This document shows positions 35,233-44,152 of a stretch of DNA of 64,000 nucleotides, one piece after another. The notes under the pieces were generated by a model. It had not been told where the DNA came from and made no database searches. It saw only the letters and a program-made list of their open reading frames with translations. The position numbers were made by a program, and so were the translations under genes. The stretch is from Phycicoccus sp. Root101 (GTDB lineage: Bacteria; Actinomycetota; Actinomycetes; Actinomycetales; Dermatophilaceae), in assembly GCF_001426245.1 (NCBI RefSeq), contig NZ_LMCM01000001.1:622625-686624 (forward strand), given 5' to 3'. Every line of letters begins with the position of its first letter. Position 1 is the stretch's first letter.

Positions 35233-35865
35233 TCACTTTCGGAGATGACGGGTGGAGCGGGTGCGCGCGAGGGCGAGAACCCCCAGCGCCACGGCTACGA
35301 GGGCGGCGGCCAGGACCAGCCACCGGCTGGCCGTGCCGGAGGTGGCTTCGGGGGGTGTGGGGCGCGTGGTCGCCACAGTGGGGGCAGCGCCGGGTGTCGC
35401 GGAGGTCGTCGACGGCGCCGACGACGCCGACGACGACGACGCGGCACCGTCCCCAGCCACGGTGAAGGCGAACTCGTCCGAGACGGGGTGTCCGTCGTCG
35501 GAGGTCACCCGCCAGGCGACGTGGTACGCCCCCCGGGCGAGACCGTCCGCGAGGGTCTGGTGGACCTCGTCGTCCACCACCCGGACGGCACCGACGGAGA
35601 CGACCCGACCGTCCGGCGCCTCCACGCGGACGACGGCGCCGACGCCGATGGGCGGCTCGTTGAACGTCAGGACGACCTCCTGCGGCGCGGTCGTGAGCGT
35701 GGCCCCCGCAGCCGGGACCGTGGAGCGGACGCGGGCATGGGCCTGCGCCGACGGCGCGAGCGCGAGCGCGAGGCCGACGGTGCCGGCGGCCACGAGGGCC
35801 ACCAGCACCGCCCGCACCCCGGGGAGGGCGCGCCGGGTGCGCCCTCCCCGTCGCGGGCCGGTCAC
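35233..35865 (-). CDS. copC: Copper-resistance protein CopC
   Basis: The 210-residue product has a signal peptide cleaved before H43 (AQA-HARV), giving the N-terminal His copper ligand. VLTFNEPPIGVGAVVRV and WRVTSDDGHPVSDEFAFTV are the CopC fold, with Asp and His of DDGHPV as further Cu(II) ligands. A Ser/Thr/Pro linker and a C-terminal membrane helix (about 180-200) anchor it outside the membrane. CopD is not fused, unlike in YcnJ. It overlaps the ycnI-like gene by four bases (ATGA). Confidence 0.92.
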   Translation of the reverse strand: MTGPRRGGRTRRALPGVRAVLVALVAAGTVGLALALAPSAQAHARVRSTVPAAGATLTTAPQEVVLTFNEPPIGVGAVVRVEAPDGRVVSVGAVRVVDDEVHQTLADGLARGAYHVAWRVTSDDGHPVSDEFAFTVAGDGAASSSSASSAPSTTSATPGAAPTVATTRPTPPEATSGTASRWLVLAAALVAVALGVLALARTRSTRHLRK

Positions 35866-36596
35866 GCGAAGACCTCACGTCGTCGCCGTGCGAGCACCTG
35901 GCCGGCCAGGGCGGCCAGGGCCACGAGGAGCGCACCACCCGCCAGGAGGCGGCTGACGAGGTCGCCCTCGTTGCCGGAGGTCTGTTCCGCGTGCGCGGCC
36001 CGCCCGTCCCCCGCCCCGGCTGACACGCCAGCCGTGCCTCCCGCCGTGGCAGCCGTCACCTCGAACTGCGGCGCCGGGTGCTCAGGCTCCTCCTGCCCGG
36101 GAGCCAGGGCCGTGGCCCAGTCGACGACCTCGCCGTCCGAGTAGGTCTGGGTGACGGGCAGCACCAGGGTGCCGGGGGCGGGCAGCGGGCCCGCGCTGAT
36201 CGCGAACTCCTGGTACTGGCCCGGGGCGATCGCCTGCCCACCCCCGGCCGTCCACGTGACAGTGCGAGCGGCCTTGGTGAGCGTGCTGCCGTCGAGCGTG
36301 ACGGGTGTCGGGAGGGGGGCCTCGGTGACGGCTGCGGTCCACCCCGGGACCGGTCGCACCGAGACGTGGCGGAAGGGCGTGTCCCGGGGCAGCGTCAGGA
36401 CCACCTTCGTCGTGGACGCGGTGTCGGACTCGTTCGGCACACGGAACGTGAGCCCGGAGTAGCTGCCAGAGACCGTCGAGTCGGGTTCGACCCTGACGTG
36501 GGCCGCGGCCGGCCCCGCTGACAGGGAGACTGCAGCAAGTCCGCCGAGGACGACGGTGGTGGTGCGCGCACGAAGGCGCGCCGGGAAGTGGTTCAT
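35862..36596 (-). CDS. YcnI-like (DUF1775) copper-associated protein
   Basis: The 244-residue product has a signal peptide ending AAA-HVRV, so His33 becomes residue 1 of the mature protein, the known copper-binding position in Bacillus YcnI. The domain continues with GSYSGLTFRVPNES and ends near residue 185. An Ala/Gly linker and a C-terminal membrane helix (about 215-235) follow, with a basic tail. It probably delivers or senses copper outside the membrane. It is the first gene of the YcnI-CopC-lipoprotein operon. Confidence 0.92.
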   Translation of the reverse strand: MNHFPARLRARTTTVVLGGLAAVSLSAGPAAAHVRVEPDSTVSGSYSGLTFRVPNESDTASTTKVVLTLPRDTPFRHVSVRPVPGWTAAVTEAPLPTPVTLDGSTLTKAARTVTWTAGGGQAIAPGQYQEFAISAGPLPAPGTLVLPVTQTYSDGEVVDWATALAPGQEEPEHPAPQFEVTAATAGGTAGVSAGAGDGRAAHAEQTSGNEGDLVSRLLAGGALLVALAALAGQVLARRRREVFA

Positions 36597-36738
36597 CGAT
36601 GAGGTTCCTTTGCGTGGGTACGCCGGAACGCCCCGAGGCGTTGCGGACGCAGGGAGTTCGGGGGGTGGTGGGCACCCGGCCCGTCCGCGCGCCATACGCC
36701 GTCGTCGCGTCGTCGACGCGATGGGGAGGTGCGGTCGC

Positions 36739-37368
36739 TCAGGAGGTGGCCGGGGTGTGGACCCACGGCGGGCCCCGGCGACCCACGCTGCCGGGCACGA
36801 CGGGCTCGGCCACCGCGAGGAGCAGCCGGGGCAGGACGGTCAGCGGTCGGCGCGCCGCCGGCAGCTGCGCCGCAGCGGGCGGCGTCGGCCACACCAGACC
36901 GGCGAGGAACCACACCGCCGCCTCACCGCGCGCCAGCACGAGGGCGAGGAGGACGGCGGCGAGAACGTGGGCGGCGACCATGGCCGCTCCCGACGGCCCC
37001 TGGTGCGACATCGGGCCCATGCCGTTCATCCCGGCAGCGCTGCACACCGTGCTGGCGCCGTCGACGAGGTGACCGGCGTGGGCGTGCACCACGGTGACGC
37101 ACGACCCAGCGGTCCCGGCGACCAGGAACGCCTGGTGCAGGAGGACCTGGGACAGCGCCAGCACCGAGACGAGCGCGACCCGGCCGAGTCGGCGGTGCGT
37201 GACGAGCACACAGGCCCACCAGGTCACGAACAGCAGCACGCCGGTGCCAGCCGGCGAAGGAGCACTGCCCCCGCCCACGAGGTGGGCGGCGAGCGAGAGT
37301 CCGTATGCCGCGACGGCCAGGCCGAGGGCACGGGTCAGGCGCAGAGCACCCGCGCCTGCCGAGACCAT
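36739..37368 (-). CDS. Membrane protein with His/Met-rich loop, copper cluster
   Basis: From ATG 37368 the product is 209 residues with about five membrane helices. GTG 37386 would add six residues. The loop near residues 100-130 reads HAHAGHLVDG and later MNGMGPMSHQGPSG. Such His and Met clusters suggest binding of Cu(I) or another soft metal. I do not recognise a family. It lies 142 bases upstream of the YcnI-like gene on the same strand and so probably belongs to the copper-handling group. Confidence 0.65.
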   Translation of the reverse strand: MVSAGAGALRLTRALGLAVAAYGLSLAAHLVGGGSAPSPAGTGVLLFVTWWACVLVTHRRLGRVALVSVLALSQVLLHQAFLVAGTAGSCVTVVHAHAGHLVDGASTVCSAAGMNGMGPMSHQGPSGAAMVAAHVLAAVLLALVLARGEAAVWFLAGLVWPTPPAAAQLPAARRPLTVLPRLLLAVAEPVVPGSVGRRGPPWVHTPATS

Positions 37369-37650
37369 GCGGACCAGAGTACGCACCCGGGTGCCGGCGG
37401 CCCCTCCGGCAGCCTGCGTAGGACGCCCACCACCAGGGCTGCCACACCGCCACGAAACCGGTCGAGCCACCCACCGACACGGGTGGACGAGGGCCGCGCG
37501 GGCGCCCCCGGATGGTCGTCGGGGCCACCTGTGCGCACCATCCCGCCGCGGACAGAGGACACTGGCAGGTGACCGAACCGGTCGGGAGCCCAGCGGGCGC
37601 CCGGGTGGCTCACCCCGCAGCACCGTTCAACCCCATACCGAAGGACATCG

Positions 37651-37713
37651 ATGAACACTCCCCAGCAGGCACGTCGTGCCTCGTCCACCACGATCCCCGG
37701 CGCGGCGCGATGA
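37651..37713 (+). CDS. Twenty-codon ORF overlapping the RNase J start
   Basis: AAGGA lies seven bases before ATG 37651, and the frame encodes MNTPQQARRASSTTIPGAAR. Its TGA overlaps the RNase J ATG as ATGA. The RNase J start has no ribosome site of its own, so translation of this short ORF could deliver ribosomes to it. It resembles no known peptide. Confidence 0.45.
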   Translation: MNTPQQARRASSTTIPGAAR

Positions 37714-39410
37714 GCCGCCGCAGCTCCGGACGCGGTCGCCGGACCAAGGACACGCTCGCCCCCCTGCCGAAGGGTGGCCTGCGCGTCGTGCCGCTCGGCG
37801 GCCTGGGCGAGATCGGCCGCAACATGACCGTCTTCGAGCACGAGGGCCGCCTGATGATCGTCGACTGCGGCGTCCTCTTCCCCGAGGAGCACCAGCCCGG
37901 CGTCGACGTCATCCTCCCGGACTTCACCTGGATCCGGGACCGCCTCGACAAGATCGACGCCATCGTCCTCACGCACGGCCACGAGGACCACATCGGCGGT
38001 GTGCCGTACCTCCTGCGCGAGCGGGCGGACATCCCCGTCGTGGGGTCCCGGCTGACGCTGGCCTTCCTCGAGGCCAAGCTCAAGGAGCACCGCATCACCC
38101 CGAAGACCGTCGAGGTCAAGGAGGGTGACCGCCGCACGCTCGGGGCGTTCGACTGCGAGTTCATCGCCGTCAACCACTCCATCCCGGACGGCCTGGCCGT
38201 CGCCATCCGCACCGAGGCCGGTCTGGTCCTGCACACGGGCGACTTCAAGATGGACCAGTTCCCGCTCGACGGCCGGGTCACCGACCTGCGCGCGTTCGCC
38301 CGGCTCGGCGAGGAGGGGGTCGACCTGTTCCTGTCCGACTCGACCAACGCCGAGGTGCCCGGGTTCACGATCTCGGAGGGTGAGCTGTCCCCCGCCATCG
38401 ACACCGTGTTCCGGACCACCAAGGGCCGGGTCATCGTGTCGAGCTTCGCCAGCCACGTGCACCGGATCCAACAGGTCCTCGACACCGCCCACGAGCACGG
38501 CCGCAAGGTCGCGTTCGTCGGCCGGTCGATGGTCCGCAACATGGGCATCGCGTCCGAGCTCGGCTACCTGAACATCCCGCAGGGACTGGTCGTCGACCTC
38601 AAGAAGCTCGAGAACCTCCCCGCGGACAAGATCGCGCTGATCTGCACCGGGTCGCAGGGTGAGCCGCTGGCCGCCCTGTCGCGCATGGCGAACCGTGACC
38701 ACCCCATCGAGGTCACGGAGGGCGACACCGTCCTGCTGGCCAGCTCGCTCATCCCCGGCAACGAGAACGCGATCTACCGCGTGATCAACGAGCTCACCCG
38801 CTGGGGCGCCAACGTCGTGCACAAGGGCAACGCCAAGGTGCACGTCTCCGGCCACGCCAGCGCCGGCGAGCTGTCCTACTGCTACAACATCATCAAGCCG
38901 CGCAACGTGCTCCCGGTCCACGGCGAGTGGCGTCACCTGCGCGCGAACGCCGACATCGCGATCCGCACCGGTGTCGACCCCCGCAACGCCCTCATCGCCG
39001 AGGACGGCTCGGTCATCGACCTCGTCCGCGGCAAGGTGAGCATCACCGGCAAGGTGTCCGCCGGCATGGTCTACGTCGACGGCGGCCGGGTCGGTGGGGC
39101 GACCGAGGAGACCCTGCACATCCGCCGGACCCTCGCGGAGGAGGGCGTCCTCACGATCGTCTGCATCGTCGACCCCGACTCGGGCAAGCTCACCGAGGAC
39201 CCCGACTACATGGTCCACGGCCTGGCCACCGACACGATCGACTTCACCGACGCCACGTCGGCAATCCAGCAGGCGCTCTTCAAGGCGTCCAAGGACGGCG
39301 TGGACGACCTCGACCAGATCGAGGAGCTCGTCCGCAAGGCCACCTCCACCTGGGTGCACCGCAAGCACCGCCGCAGCCCGCTGATCATCCCCGTGATCGT
39401 CGACGCCTGA
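37710..39410 (+). CDS. rnj: Ribonuclease J
   Basis: The 566-residue product is a metallo-beta-lactamase nuclease that matures and degrades RNA with both endo- and 5'-exonuclease activity. Zinc ligands are in LTHGHEDH (H89, H91, D93, H94), NHSIPD and HTGDFKMD. The beta-CASP domain includes FASHVHRIQQVL and HVSGHASAGEL. A basic N-terminus (MSRRSSGRGRRTK) is typical of actinobacterial RNase J. ATG 37710 matches homologues but has no ribosome site and overlaps the stop of a short upstream ORF. A 20-bp-stem terminator follows. Confidence 0.96.
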   Translation: MSRRSSGRGRRTKDTLAPLPKGGLRVVPLGGLGEIGRNMTVFEHEGRLMIVDCGVLFPEEHQPGVDVILPDFTWIRDRLDKIDAIVLTHGHEDHIGGVPYLLRERADIPVVGSRLTLAFLEAKLKEHRITPKTVEVKEGDRRTLGAFDCEFIAVNHSIPDGLAVAIRTEAGLVLHTGDFKMDQFPLDGRVTDLRAFARLGEEGVDLFLSDSTNAEVPGFTISEGELSPAIDTVFRTTKGRVIVSSFASHVHRIQQVLDTAHEHGRKVAFVGRSMVRNMGIASELGYLNIPQGLVVDLKKLENLPADKIALICTGSQGEPLAALSRMANRDHPIEVTEGDTVLLASSLIPGNENAIYRVINELTRWGANVVHKGNAKVHVSGHASAGELSYCYNIIKPRNVLPVHGEWRHLRANADIAIRTGVDPRNALIAEDGSVIDLVRGKVSITGKVSAGMVYVDGGRVGGATEETLHIRRTLAEEGVLTIVCIVDPDSGKLTEDPDYMVHGLATDTIDFTDATSAIQQALFKASKDGVDDLDQIEELVRKATSTWVHRKHRRSPLIIPVIVDA

Positions 39411-39468
39411 CCAACCCCCCCGGTATGGCGCGCGGGTCACCCGCACGCCGCCGCGAGCCCACCGCACA

Positions 39469-39513
39469 CGTGACGACGCCCCACCCGAACCGATCGGGTG
39501 GGGCGTCGTCACG
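39469..39513. terminator. Bidirectional terminator between rnj and the histidine kinase
   Basis: A perfect 20-bp stem (39469-39488 with 39494-39513, five-base loop) ends two bases from the kinase stop codon. Confidence 0.8.
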
Positions 39514-39514
39514 T

Positions 39515-42256
39515 TCAGGCCAGGGGCACGGTGAAGGTGAAGCGGGCCCCGCCACCCTCGGTGCCACCGGCGTGCATGTCGCCGCCGTGCAGGCGCACGA
39601 TGTCGCGGGAGATGGCCAGGCCCAGGCCCGAGCCCTGGTGGGACCGGGTGTCGGTCGCGTCGACCTGCACGAACGGTTCGAAGATCTTCTCGACCATCTC
39701 CGCAGGGATGCCGCTGCCGTGGTCGCGCACCTCGAAGGTCGCCCAGTGGTCGTCGGCGCGGACGTCGAGGTCGATGGACGCGCCCTGGCTGGAGAACTTC
39801 GAGGCGTTGACGAGCAGGTTCGCGAGCACCTGGACGATGCGGTCGGAGTCCACCCGCACGGTCAGCGGGGTCGGCGTGTACTCCAGCGCGACGGCCGCCC
39901 GCTTGAGCGCGGCCGCGGCGTCGAGCGAGGCTGCCGAGACCAGGTCGTCGACGGGAACCTCCGCCGGGTGCAGCACGAGACGGCCCGTGCGCAGGCGTTC
40001 GGCGTCGAGGATGTCGCTGACGAGCCGGACCAGCCGGTCGGCGCTGGTCGTCGCGAGGGCCACCATCCGCGCGGCGGCTGGTGGCAGCTCGCCGGCCGCT
40101 CCCCCGCTCAGCAGCCCGAGCGACCCGCGCAACGACGTCAGCGGGGTGCGCAGCTCGTGGCTGACCATGGCGGTGAACTGGTCCTTCATCCGCTCGACCA
40201 CCTGCACCTGGCCGATGTCCCGGACGATGACCACCGCTCCGGAGCGGGTGCGCATCGGTGACACGACCCACTCGGCGTCGAAGCTCGAACCGTCCGCCCT
40301 GACGTGGGTGCCGCGTTCGGGCAGGCCCGGCCTCACCTCTGGTGGCACGGCTCCGGCCGGTGTCGCCACCGCCCGCGCCGACCGCGTCGCCGGGACGCAG
40401 GCCAGGCTGAGGACCTCCACGTCGGTACGCCCCAGGATGCTCGTGCGCGGCAGCCGCACGAGGTCCTCCCCGGCGCGGTTGACGAAGGTGATGACCCCGT
40501 CACCGCCGACCCCGAAGATTCCCTCCTCCACCGAGTCGAGGACGGTACCCATCTGGTCGGTGAGCTCCTGGAGCGCCGTGGACTGCGACGCGAGGTCGTC
40601 CTCGGCATAGTGCCGCTCCACGCTGCGCCCGAGGTGGACACCGACCTGGCTCATCACCTCGGTGACGGCTGCGTCCTCCTCGACGACGGACCGGGAGAAC
40701 ATCTCCAGCACACCCACCGCGTTGTCGCGCACGCGGATCGGCAGGGCGACCGCCGTCCGCAGACCCACCGACTCCGCGGTGCGCAGCCAGGCCGCGCTGC
40801 TCCACTCCCGGGTGTCGCTCCACACCGGGACCCCTCGTTCCATGGCCAGGCCCACCACGGGGAGGTCGGTCAGCTCGGTGCTCTCGGTCTGGCTGCGGAA
40901 CGAGTCGTCGTCCGGGCCCGCCGAGGTGGTCCACATGTGGGTCGACGCCGTCGCCGCCGACCGCGGGGCCAGCCACGCGTGCGCGACGTCCCACTCCCCG
41001 AACTCGCAGAGGGCGTCGAGCGTCTGCGCCACCGCAGCCTCCACACTGACGGCCGAGTTGGCTGCGGCGGCCACGGTGCCGAGCAGCTCGAGCACGCGCT
41101 GCTGCCTCTGCAGCGTGTCCGCCGCGGTGGCCAGCTCCCGCTGCAGCTGCCGCCCTGCCGTGACGTCGCGGAAGCTCCACACCCGTCCGACGACGCGGCC
41201 CTCGAGGCGTTGCGGCTGCGAGTAGCGCTCGAAGATCCGACCGTCCGTGAACAGGATCTCGTCGAAGCTCGTCGCCACCGTGTCCTCGTACAGAGCCGTC
41301 ACCCCGGCCTGGAAGGCCGCCGGGTCCACGAGCTGCCCGAGGACCGAACCCATGACCGCTTCGTCGTCACCGGCCTCGAGCAGCCCCGGCGGCACCCGCC
41401 ACATCGACGCGAACTTCTGGTTGTACCCGACCACGTGACCCGCCTGGTCGACGACCAGCAGCCCGTCCACCGTGGACTCGAGGGTCGCGGCGGCGAGGGC
41501 GGCCGCCCGCAGCGAGCGCGAGCGGTCGGCGAGCATGCGTTGCGCCTGCACCGTCGTGTCCGCCAGCCACGCCAGCGTGTCCTCGACGTCCGGCGAGGGC
41601 GCGGCCAGGATCGACGCCGCACCGGGGCCGTCGAGGCCGCAGTGGCGCACGTGGTCGACGGCCTCGTGCTCGGTGAGGATCGGGCCGGATGCCGCGAGCT
41701 CGTGGGCCACCGTGGTGTCCGCACCGACCGACACCCGGCAGTGGTGGGCCATGCACATCTCGCCGGCGGCCCGGACCAGCGGTTCGAGACAGTCCGCGAG
41801 CGGCGCCCCGGCGCTCACCTGCTCGACGAGGAGGCCGTGCGCGGCCACCTTGAGCTCGGACCGCCGCAGGGAGGTCACGTCGACGAAGACGCCGTCGAAC
41901 ACCGGCCCCTCGACGGGGTCCTCGACCACGTTCGCCTCGTCGAGCACCCACACCAGCCGGCCGTCCTCGCGGACGATCCGGTACTCCGAGACCAGCTCTC
42001 CGTTGCGGAAGCCGATCTCCTCCTGCTCCAGCGCTGCCGCCTGGTCGGCGGGGTGCAGGTGGCGGGACCAGTAGTCGTCGTCGGCGAGGATCCGGCTCGA
42101 CGGCGCCCCGAGCACGTCCTTCACGCCACCGGCGACCGACAGGAACCGCCCCTGCTCGCCGGGCACCGCGCGGTAGGTGACCACGCGCCGTACGGGGGAG
42201 GTCACGACCGCGCCGGACGGGTCGAGCTGGCAGGCCACGCCGGTACGCGACTCCAT
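39515..42256 (-). CDS. Multi-sensor histidine kinase (PAS-PAS-GAF-PAS)
   Basis: ATG 42256 with GGGAGGG upstream gives 913 residues. In order: PAS near 40-135 (VWVLDEANVVEDPVEGPVFD), PAS near 260-380 (TVDGLLVVDQAGHVVGYNQK), GAF near 400-550 (GVPVWSDTREWSSAAWLR), PAS near 565-690, then HisKA with the phosphorylated His700 (MVSHELRTPLTSLRGS). The ATPase domain has NLLVNASKF (N box), DHGSGIP (G1) and HQGSGLGLAIS (G2). There is no membrane segment, so it senses cytosolic signals. No response regulator is adjacent, so its partner is elsewhere. Confidence 0.93.
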   Translation of the reverse strand: MESRTGVACQLDPSGAVVTSPVRRVVTYRAVPGEQGRFLSVAGGVKDVLGAPSSRILADDDYWSRHLHPADQAAALEQEEIGFRNGELVSEYRIVREDGRLVWVLDEANVVEDPVEGPVFDGVFVDVTSLRRSELKVAAHGLLVEQVSAGAPLADCLEPLVRAAGEMCMAHHCRVSVGADTTVAHELAASGPILTEHEAVDHVRHCGLDGPGAASILAAPSPDVEDTLAWLADTTVQAQRMLADRSRSLRAAALAAATLESTVDGLLVVDQAGHVVGYNQKFASMWRVPPGLLEAGDDEAVMGSVLGQLVDPAAFQAGVTALYEDTVATSFDEILFTDGRIFERYSQPQRLEGRVVGRVWSFRDVTAGRQLQRELATAADTLQRQQRVLELLGTVAAAANSAVSVEAAVAQTLDALCEFGEWDVAHAWLAPRSAATASTHMWTTSAGPDDDSFRSQTESTELTDLPVVGLAMERGVPVWSDTREWSSAAWLRTAESVGLRTAVALPIRVRDNAVGVLEMFSRSVVEEDAAVTEVMSQVGVHLGRSVERHYAEDDLASQSTALQELTDQMGTVLDSVEEGIFGVGGDGVITFVNRAGEDLVRLPRTSILGRTDVEVLSLACVPATRSARAVATPAGAVPPEVRPGLPERGTHVRADGSSFDAEWVVSPMRTRSGAVVIVRDIGQVQVVERMKDQFTAMVSHELRTPLTSLRGSLGLLSGGAAGELPPAAARMVALATTSADRLVRLVSDILDAERLRTGRLVLHPAEVPVDDLVSAASLDAAAALKRAAVALEYTPTPLTVRVDSDRIVQVLANLLVNASKFSSQGASIDLDVRADDHWATFEVRDHGSGIPAEMVEKIFEPFVQVDATDTRSHQGSGLGLAISRDIVRLHGGDMHAGGTEGGGARFTFTVPLA

Positions 42257-42465
42257 CCGAACCCTCCCCTCCACCGTCCCAGCGATCCTCTCGCACGCCG
42301 ATGGTAGAGGCGTGGGGTGCCCACCGGACGGAAGTCACACATTTGCCGGTGGCGGGGGCCAGCGAGCGACGAGCAGCCTCGGAGGGGCGTCCGCTGCGGC
42401 AGGGGGAGCGCCGCGCACAGCAGAAGGCCCGGACCAGTGGTCCGGGCCTTCTGTCGCTGACGCGT
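42257..42465. other. Gap between the histidine kinase and the left island junction
   Basis: This holds the kinase upstream region and the chromosomal hairpin at 42421-42453. No gene is convincing. Confidence 0.4.
42421..42453 (-). terminator. Original terminator downstream of tRNA-fMet (chromosomal side)
   Basis: A perfect 15-bp stem (42421-42435, 42439-42453, loop AGT) lies just past the 3' end of the partial tRNA copy. It probably ended the tRNA transcript before the island was inserted. Confidence 0.6.
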
Positions 42466-42512
42466 TGGTAGCGGGGGCAGGATTTGAACCTGCGACCTCC
42501 GGGTTATGAGCC
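42466..42512 (-). repeat. Left attachment site: partial tRNA-fMet (3' part)
   Basis: 47 bases identical to the 3' part of the intact tRNA at 53330-53406, including CCA, T arm and anticodon. The 5' half is missing, so this is not a functional tRNA. Confidence 0.92.
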
Positions 42513-42734
42513 ACCCCAGCCAACGTCTCACACGTCCCGCAGCATCTCCCCCGCCGCACGAAATCTCGGCACTGTGTCCCCGGTGTTGCGCCGCGTCTCA
42601 AGCCGTCCCGCCTGCTCCCGGTTACACATTTGGCTACACCTCCACGGAGCGGACAGTGCCGGTCAGTGTCCGACGTGGCTCCCCGCCCGAGGATCCATTC
42701 ACCGCCCTGCAAATCGCCCCCGGCGGGGGACGCA
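42513..42734. other. Island left end with arm-like site
   Basis: Non-coding. It contains TACACATTTGGCTACA at 42623-42638, which matches the right-end site at 53256-53271, and shared short words such as CGTCTCA and GTCCCGC. It is probably a recombinase arm region. Confidence 0.5.
42623..42638 (+). repeat. Arm-type-like site, left
   Basis: TACACATTTGGCTACA differs from the right-end copy at one base and has the same orientation. It lies about 110 bases inside the left tRNA repeat. Confidence 0.55.
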
Positions 42735-44006
42735 TCACTGGGCGGCCAGCTCGGCGCGGCCTGCGGGAGTTCCTTGATCCAGCCATGTCGGGAGGATCTC
42801 AGGCGACAGCAGGGCGTCCATGACCATGTGAGCCGCGCCGCGCAGACCGGCCCGGTCGCTCAGGCCTGAGCGGACGATCTGGAGCGAGCGGGTCGCGAGG
42901 GGCAGCGACCGGCCGATCACGGTCTGCCGAACCTCCGCCAGATAGTAGTCGCCTGCCTCCGAGACCCCCCCTCCGACGAGGATGAGAGAGGGGTTGAAGA
43001 AGTTCACGATCCGCGCCAGGGTCTGCCCGACCAGTCGGGCGGAGGCTGCCAGGAGCTTGATCGCCACAGGGTCGCCGTGGATGGCGGCCTCGCTCACGGC
43101 GCGCGCATCGATCGTGTCCCCGCTCGCGAGCAGATCGGCGAGATAGGCACTGTCACCTTCCCGGGCGGCGGTCTCGCCGTCCCGGCCCAGCGCTGCGCCC
43201 CCAGCCAGCGCCTCGAGGCAGCCGAACTTGCCACACCGGCAGAGCACGGTGGATCCCTCCTCCACAATCACGTGCCCGATGTCGCCCGCGCAGCCCTGGG
43301 CCCCCCGGTGCAGGACGCCCTGGGAAACGAGTCCTGCGCCGATACCGGAACCGATCTTCACGTAGACGACGTCGCGCAGGCCCTTGGCCTGCCCGGAACG
43401 CAACTCCCCCAGCGCCATCACGTTGACGTCGTTGTCGACCCAGACCGGCGCCTGAAACCGTCCCGCGAAGAAAGCGCGCACGTCGAACCCGTCCCAGCCG
43501 GGCATGATGGGAGGCGCAACCGGCCGACCAGTCGCGAATTCGACGGGGCCCGGGAGGCCGATCCCCAAGCCCCAGATGGGCGCGCCGGCACCGAGCTGCT
43601 GCAGGAGCTCGTCAAAGACTTCGGCCACGCGGGTGAGCACCGTGACCGGCCCCATCGTCACGTCTGCGTCCTCTTCGTACTGGGCCAGAAGGGTCCCCTC
43701 CAGGTCGCTCACAGCGGCCCCGATGCTCGTCGCGCCAAGTTCGGCCACCAGCATCCGGCCTGCATCGGCGGGAAACCGCAGTGCACGCGGGGCGCGACCA
43801 CCGGTCGACCGCAAGGGCGGACCCTCGACCAGCAGGCCCGAGTCCATCAGACGGGCCACCCGCTGGGTCACGACATTTCTGCCAAGACCCGTGGCCTGGG
43901 CGAGTTCCGGGCGTGTGCTGGCCCGGCCGGAGCGCACGGCATCCAGCACACGTACCAGGTCGACGACGTGATCGGGGGCAAGAGGCCCTTGAGTTCTGGC
44001 ATCCAT
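42735..44006 (-). CDS. ROK-family transcriptional repressor
   Basis: ATG 44006 with AAGGAGGTG upstream gives 423 residues. An N-terminal winged helix (about 15-75: STRPELAQATGLGRNVVTQR) is followed by a ROK sugar-kinase-like domain. GLGIGLPGPVEF is the nucleotide/sugar loop. The zinc site is GHVIVEEGSTVLCRCGKFGC (CxCGxxGCxE with LEALAGG). This is the NagC/XylR-like group that binds a sugar and releases DNA. It is divergent from the island operon across 146 bases and therefore very probably controls it. Confidence 0.94.
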   Translation of the reverse strand: MDARTQGPLAPDHVVDLVRVLDAVRSGRASTRPELAQATGLGRNVVTQRVARLMDSGLLVEGPPLRSTGGRAPRALRFPADAGRMLVAELGATSIGAAVSDLEGTLLAQYEEDADVTMGPVTVLTRVAEVFDELLQQLGAGAPIWGLGIGLPGPVEFATGRPVAPPIMPGWDGFDVRAFFAGRFQAPVWVDNDVNVMALGELRSGQAKGLRDVVYVKIGSGIGAGLVSQGVLHRGAQGCAGDIGHVIVEEGSTVLCRCGKFGCLEALAGGAALGRDGETAAREGDSAYLADLLASGDTIDARAVSEAAIHGDPVAIKLLAASARLVGQTLARIVNFFNPSLILVGGGVSEAGDYYLAEVRQTVIGRSLPLATRSLQIVRSGLSDRAGLRGAAHMVMDALLSPEILPTWLDQGTPAGRAELAAQ

Positions 44007-44032
44007 GTCAGCCACCTCCTTCTGTCTGTGAC

Positions 44033-44086
44033 GTAAATATATCAGCACGTTTACTCTTGACTTTTGCACGGTACATGCAGAAGTAT
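44033..44086. promoter_or_regulatory. Divergent promoter/operator of the island operon
   Basis: This AT-rich stretch holds TTGACT (44057-44062), then 18 bases, then AAGTAT (44081-44086) for the plus-strand operon. TATATT on the minus strand (44036-44041) lies before the ROK gene. An inverted repeat GTAAA-N12-TTTAC (44033-44054) and three TGCA words are candidate ROK operators. Confidence 0.45.
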
Positions 44087-44152
44087 GCACCTCACAGGAA
44101 AAACCGGGCAGCGGCTGAGACACCCCACACTGCAGACAGAACGGACTCGACG

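Noticed and set aside
37335-40271. Minus-strand ORF of 978 residues opposite rnj
   Set aside because: It runs antisense through RNase J, whose motifs are complete; no recognisable domain is present in the minus frame.
42466-42512. A second tRNA-Met gene
   Set aside because: Only the 3' part is present; the acceptor 5' strand, D arm and half of the anticodon stem are missing. It is an attachment-site duplicate.
42335-42712. Minus-strand frame with GVAKCVTG as a possible integrase C-terminus
   Set aside because: It has no catalytic recombinase motif, spans the tRNA remnant, and the similar right-end sequence is short. Shared arm-like sites explain the resemblance better.
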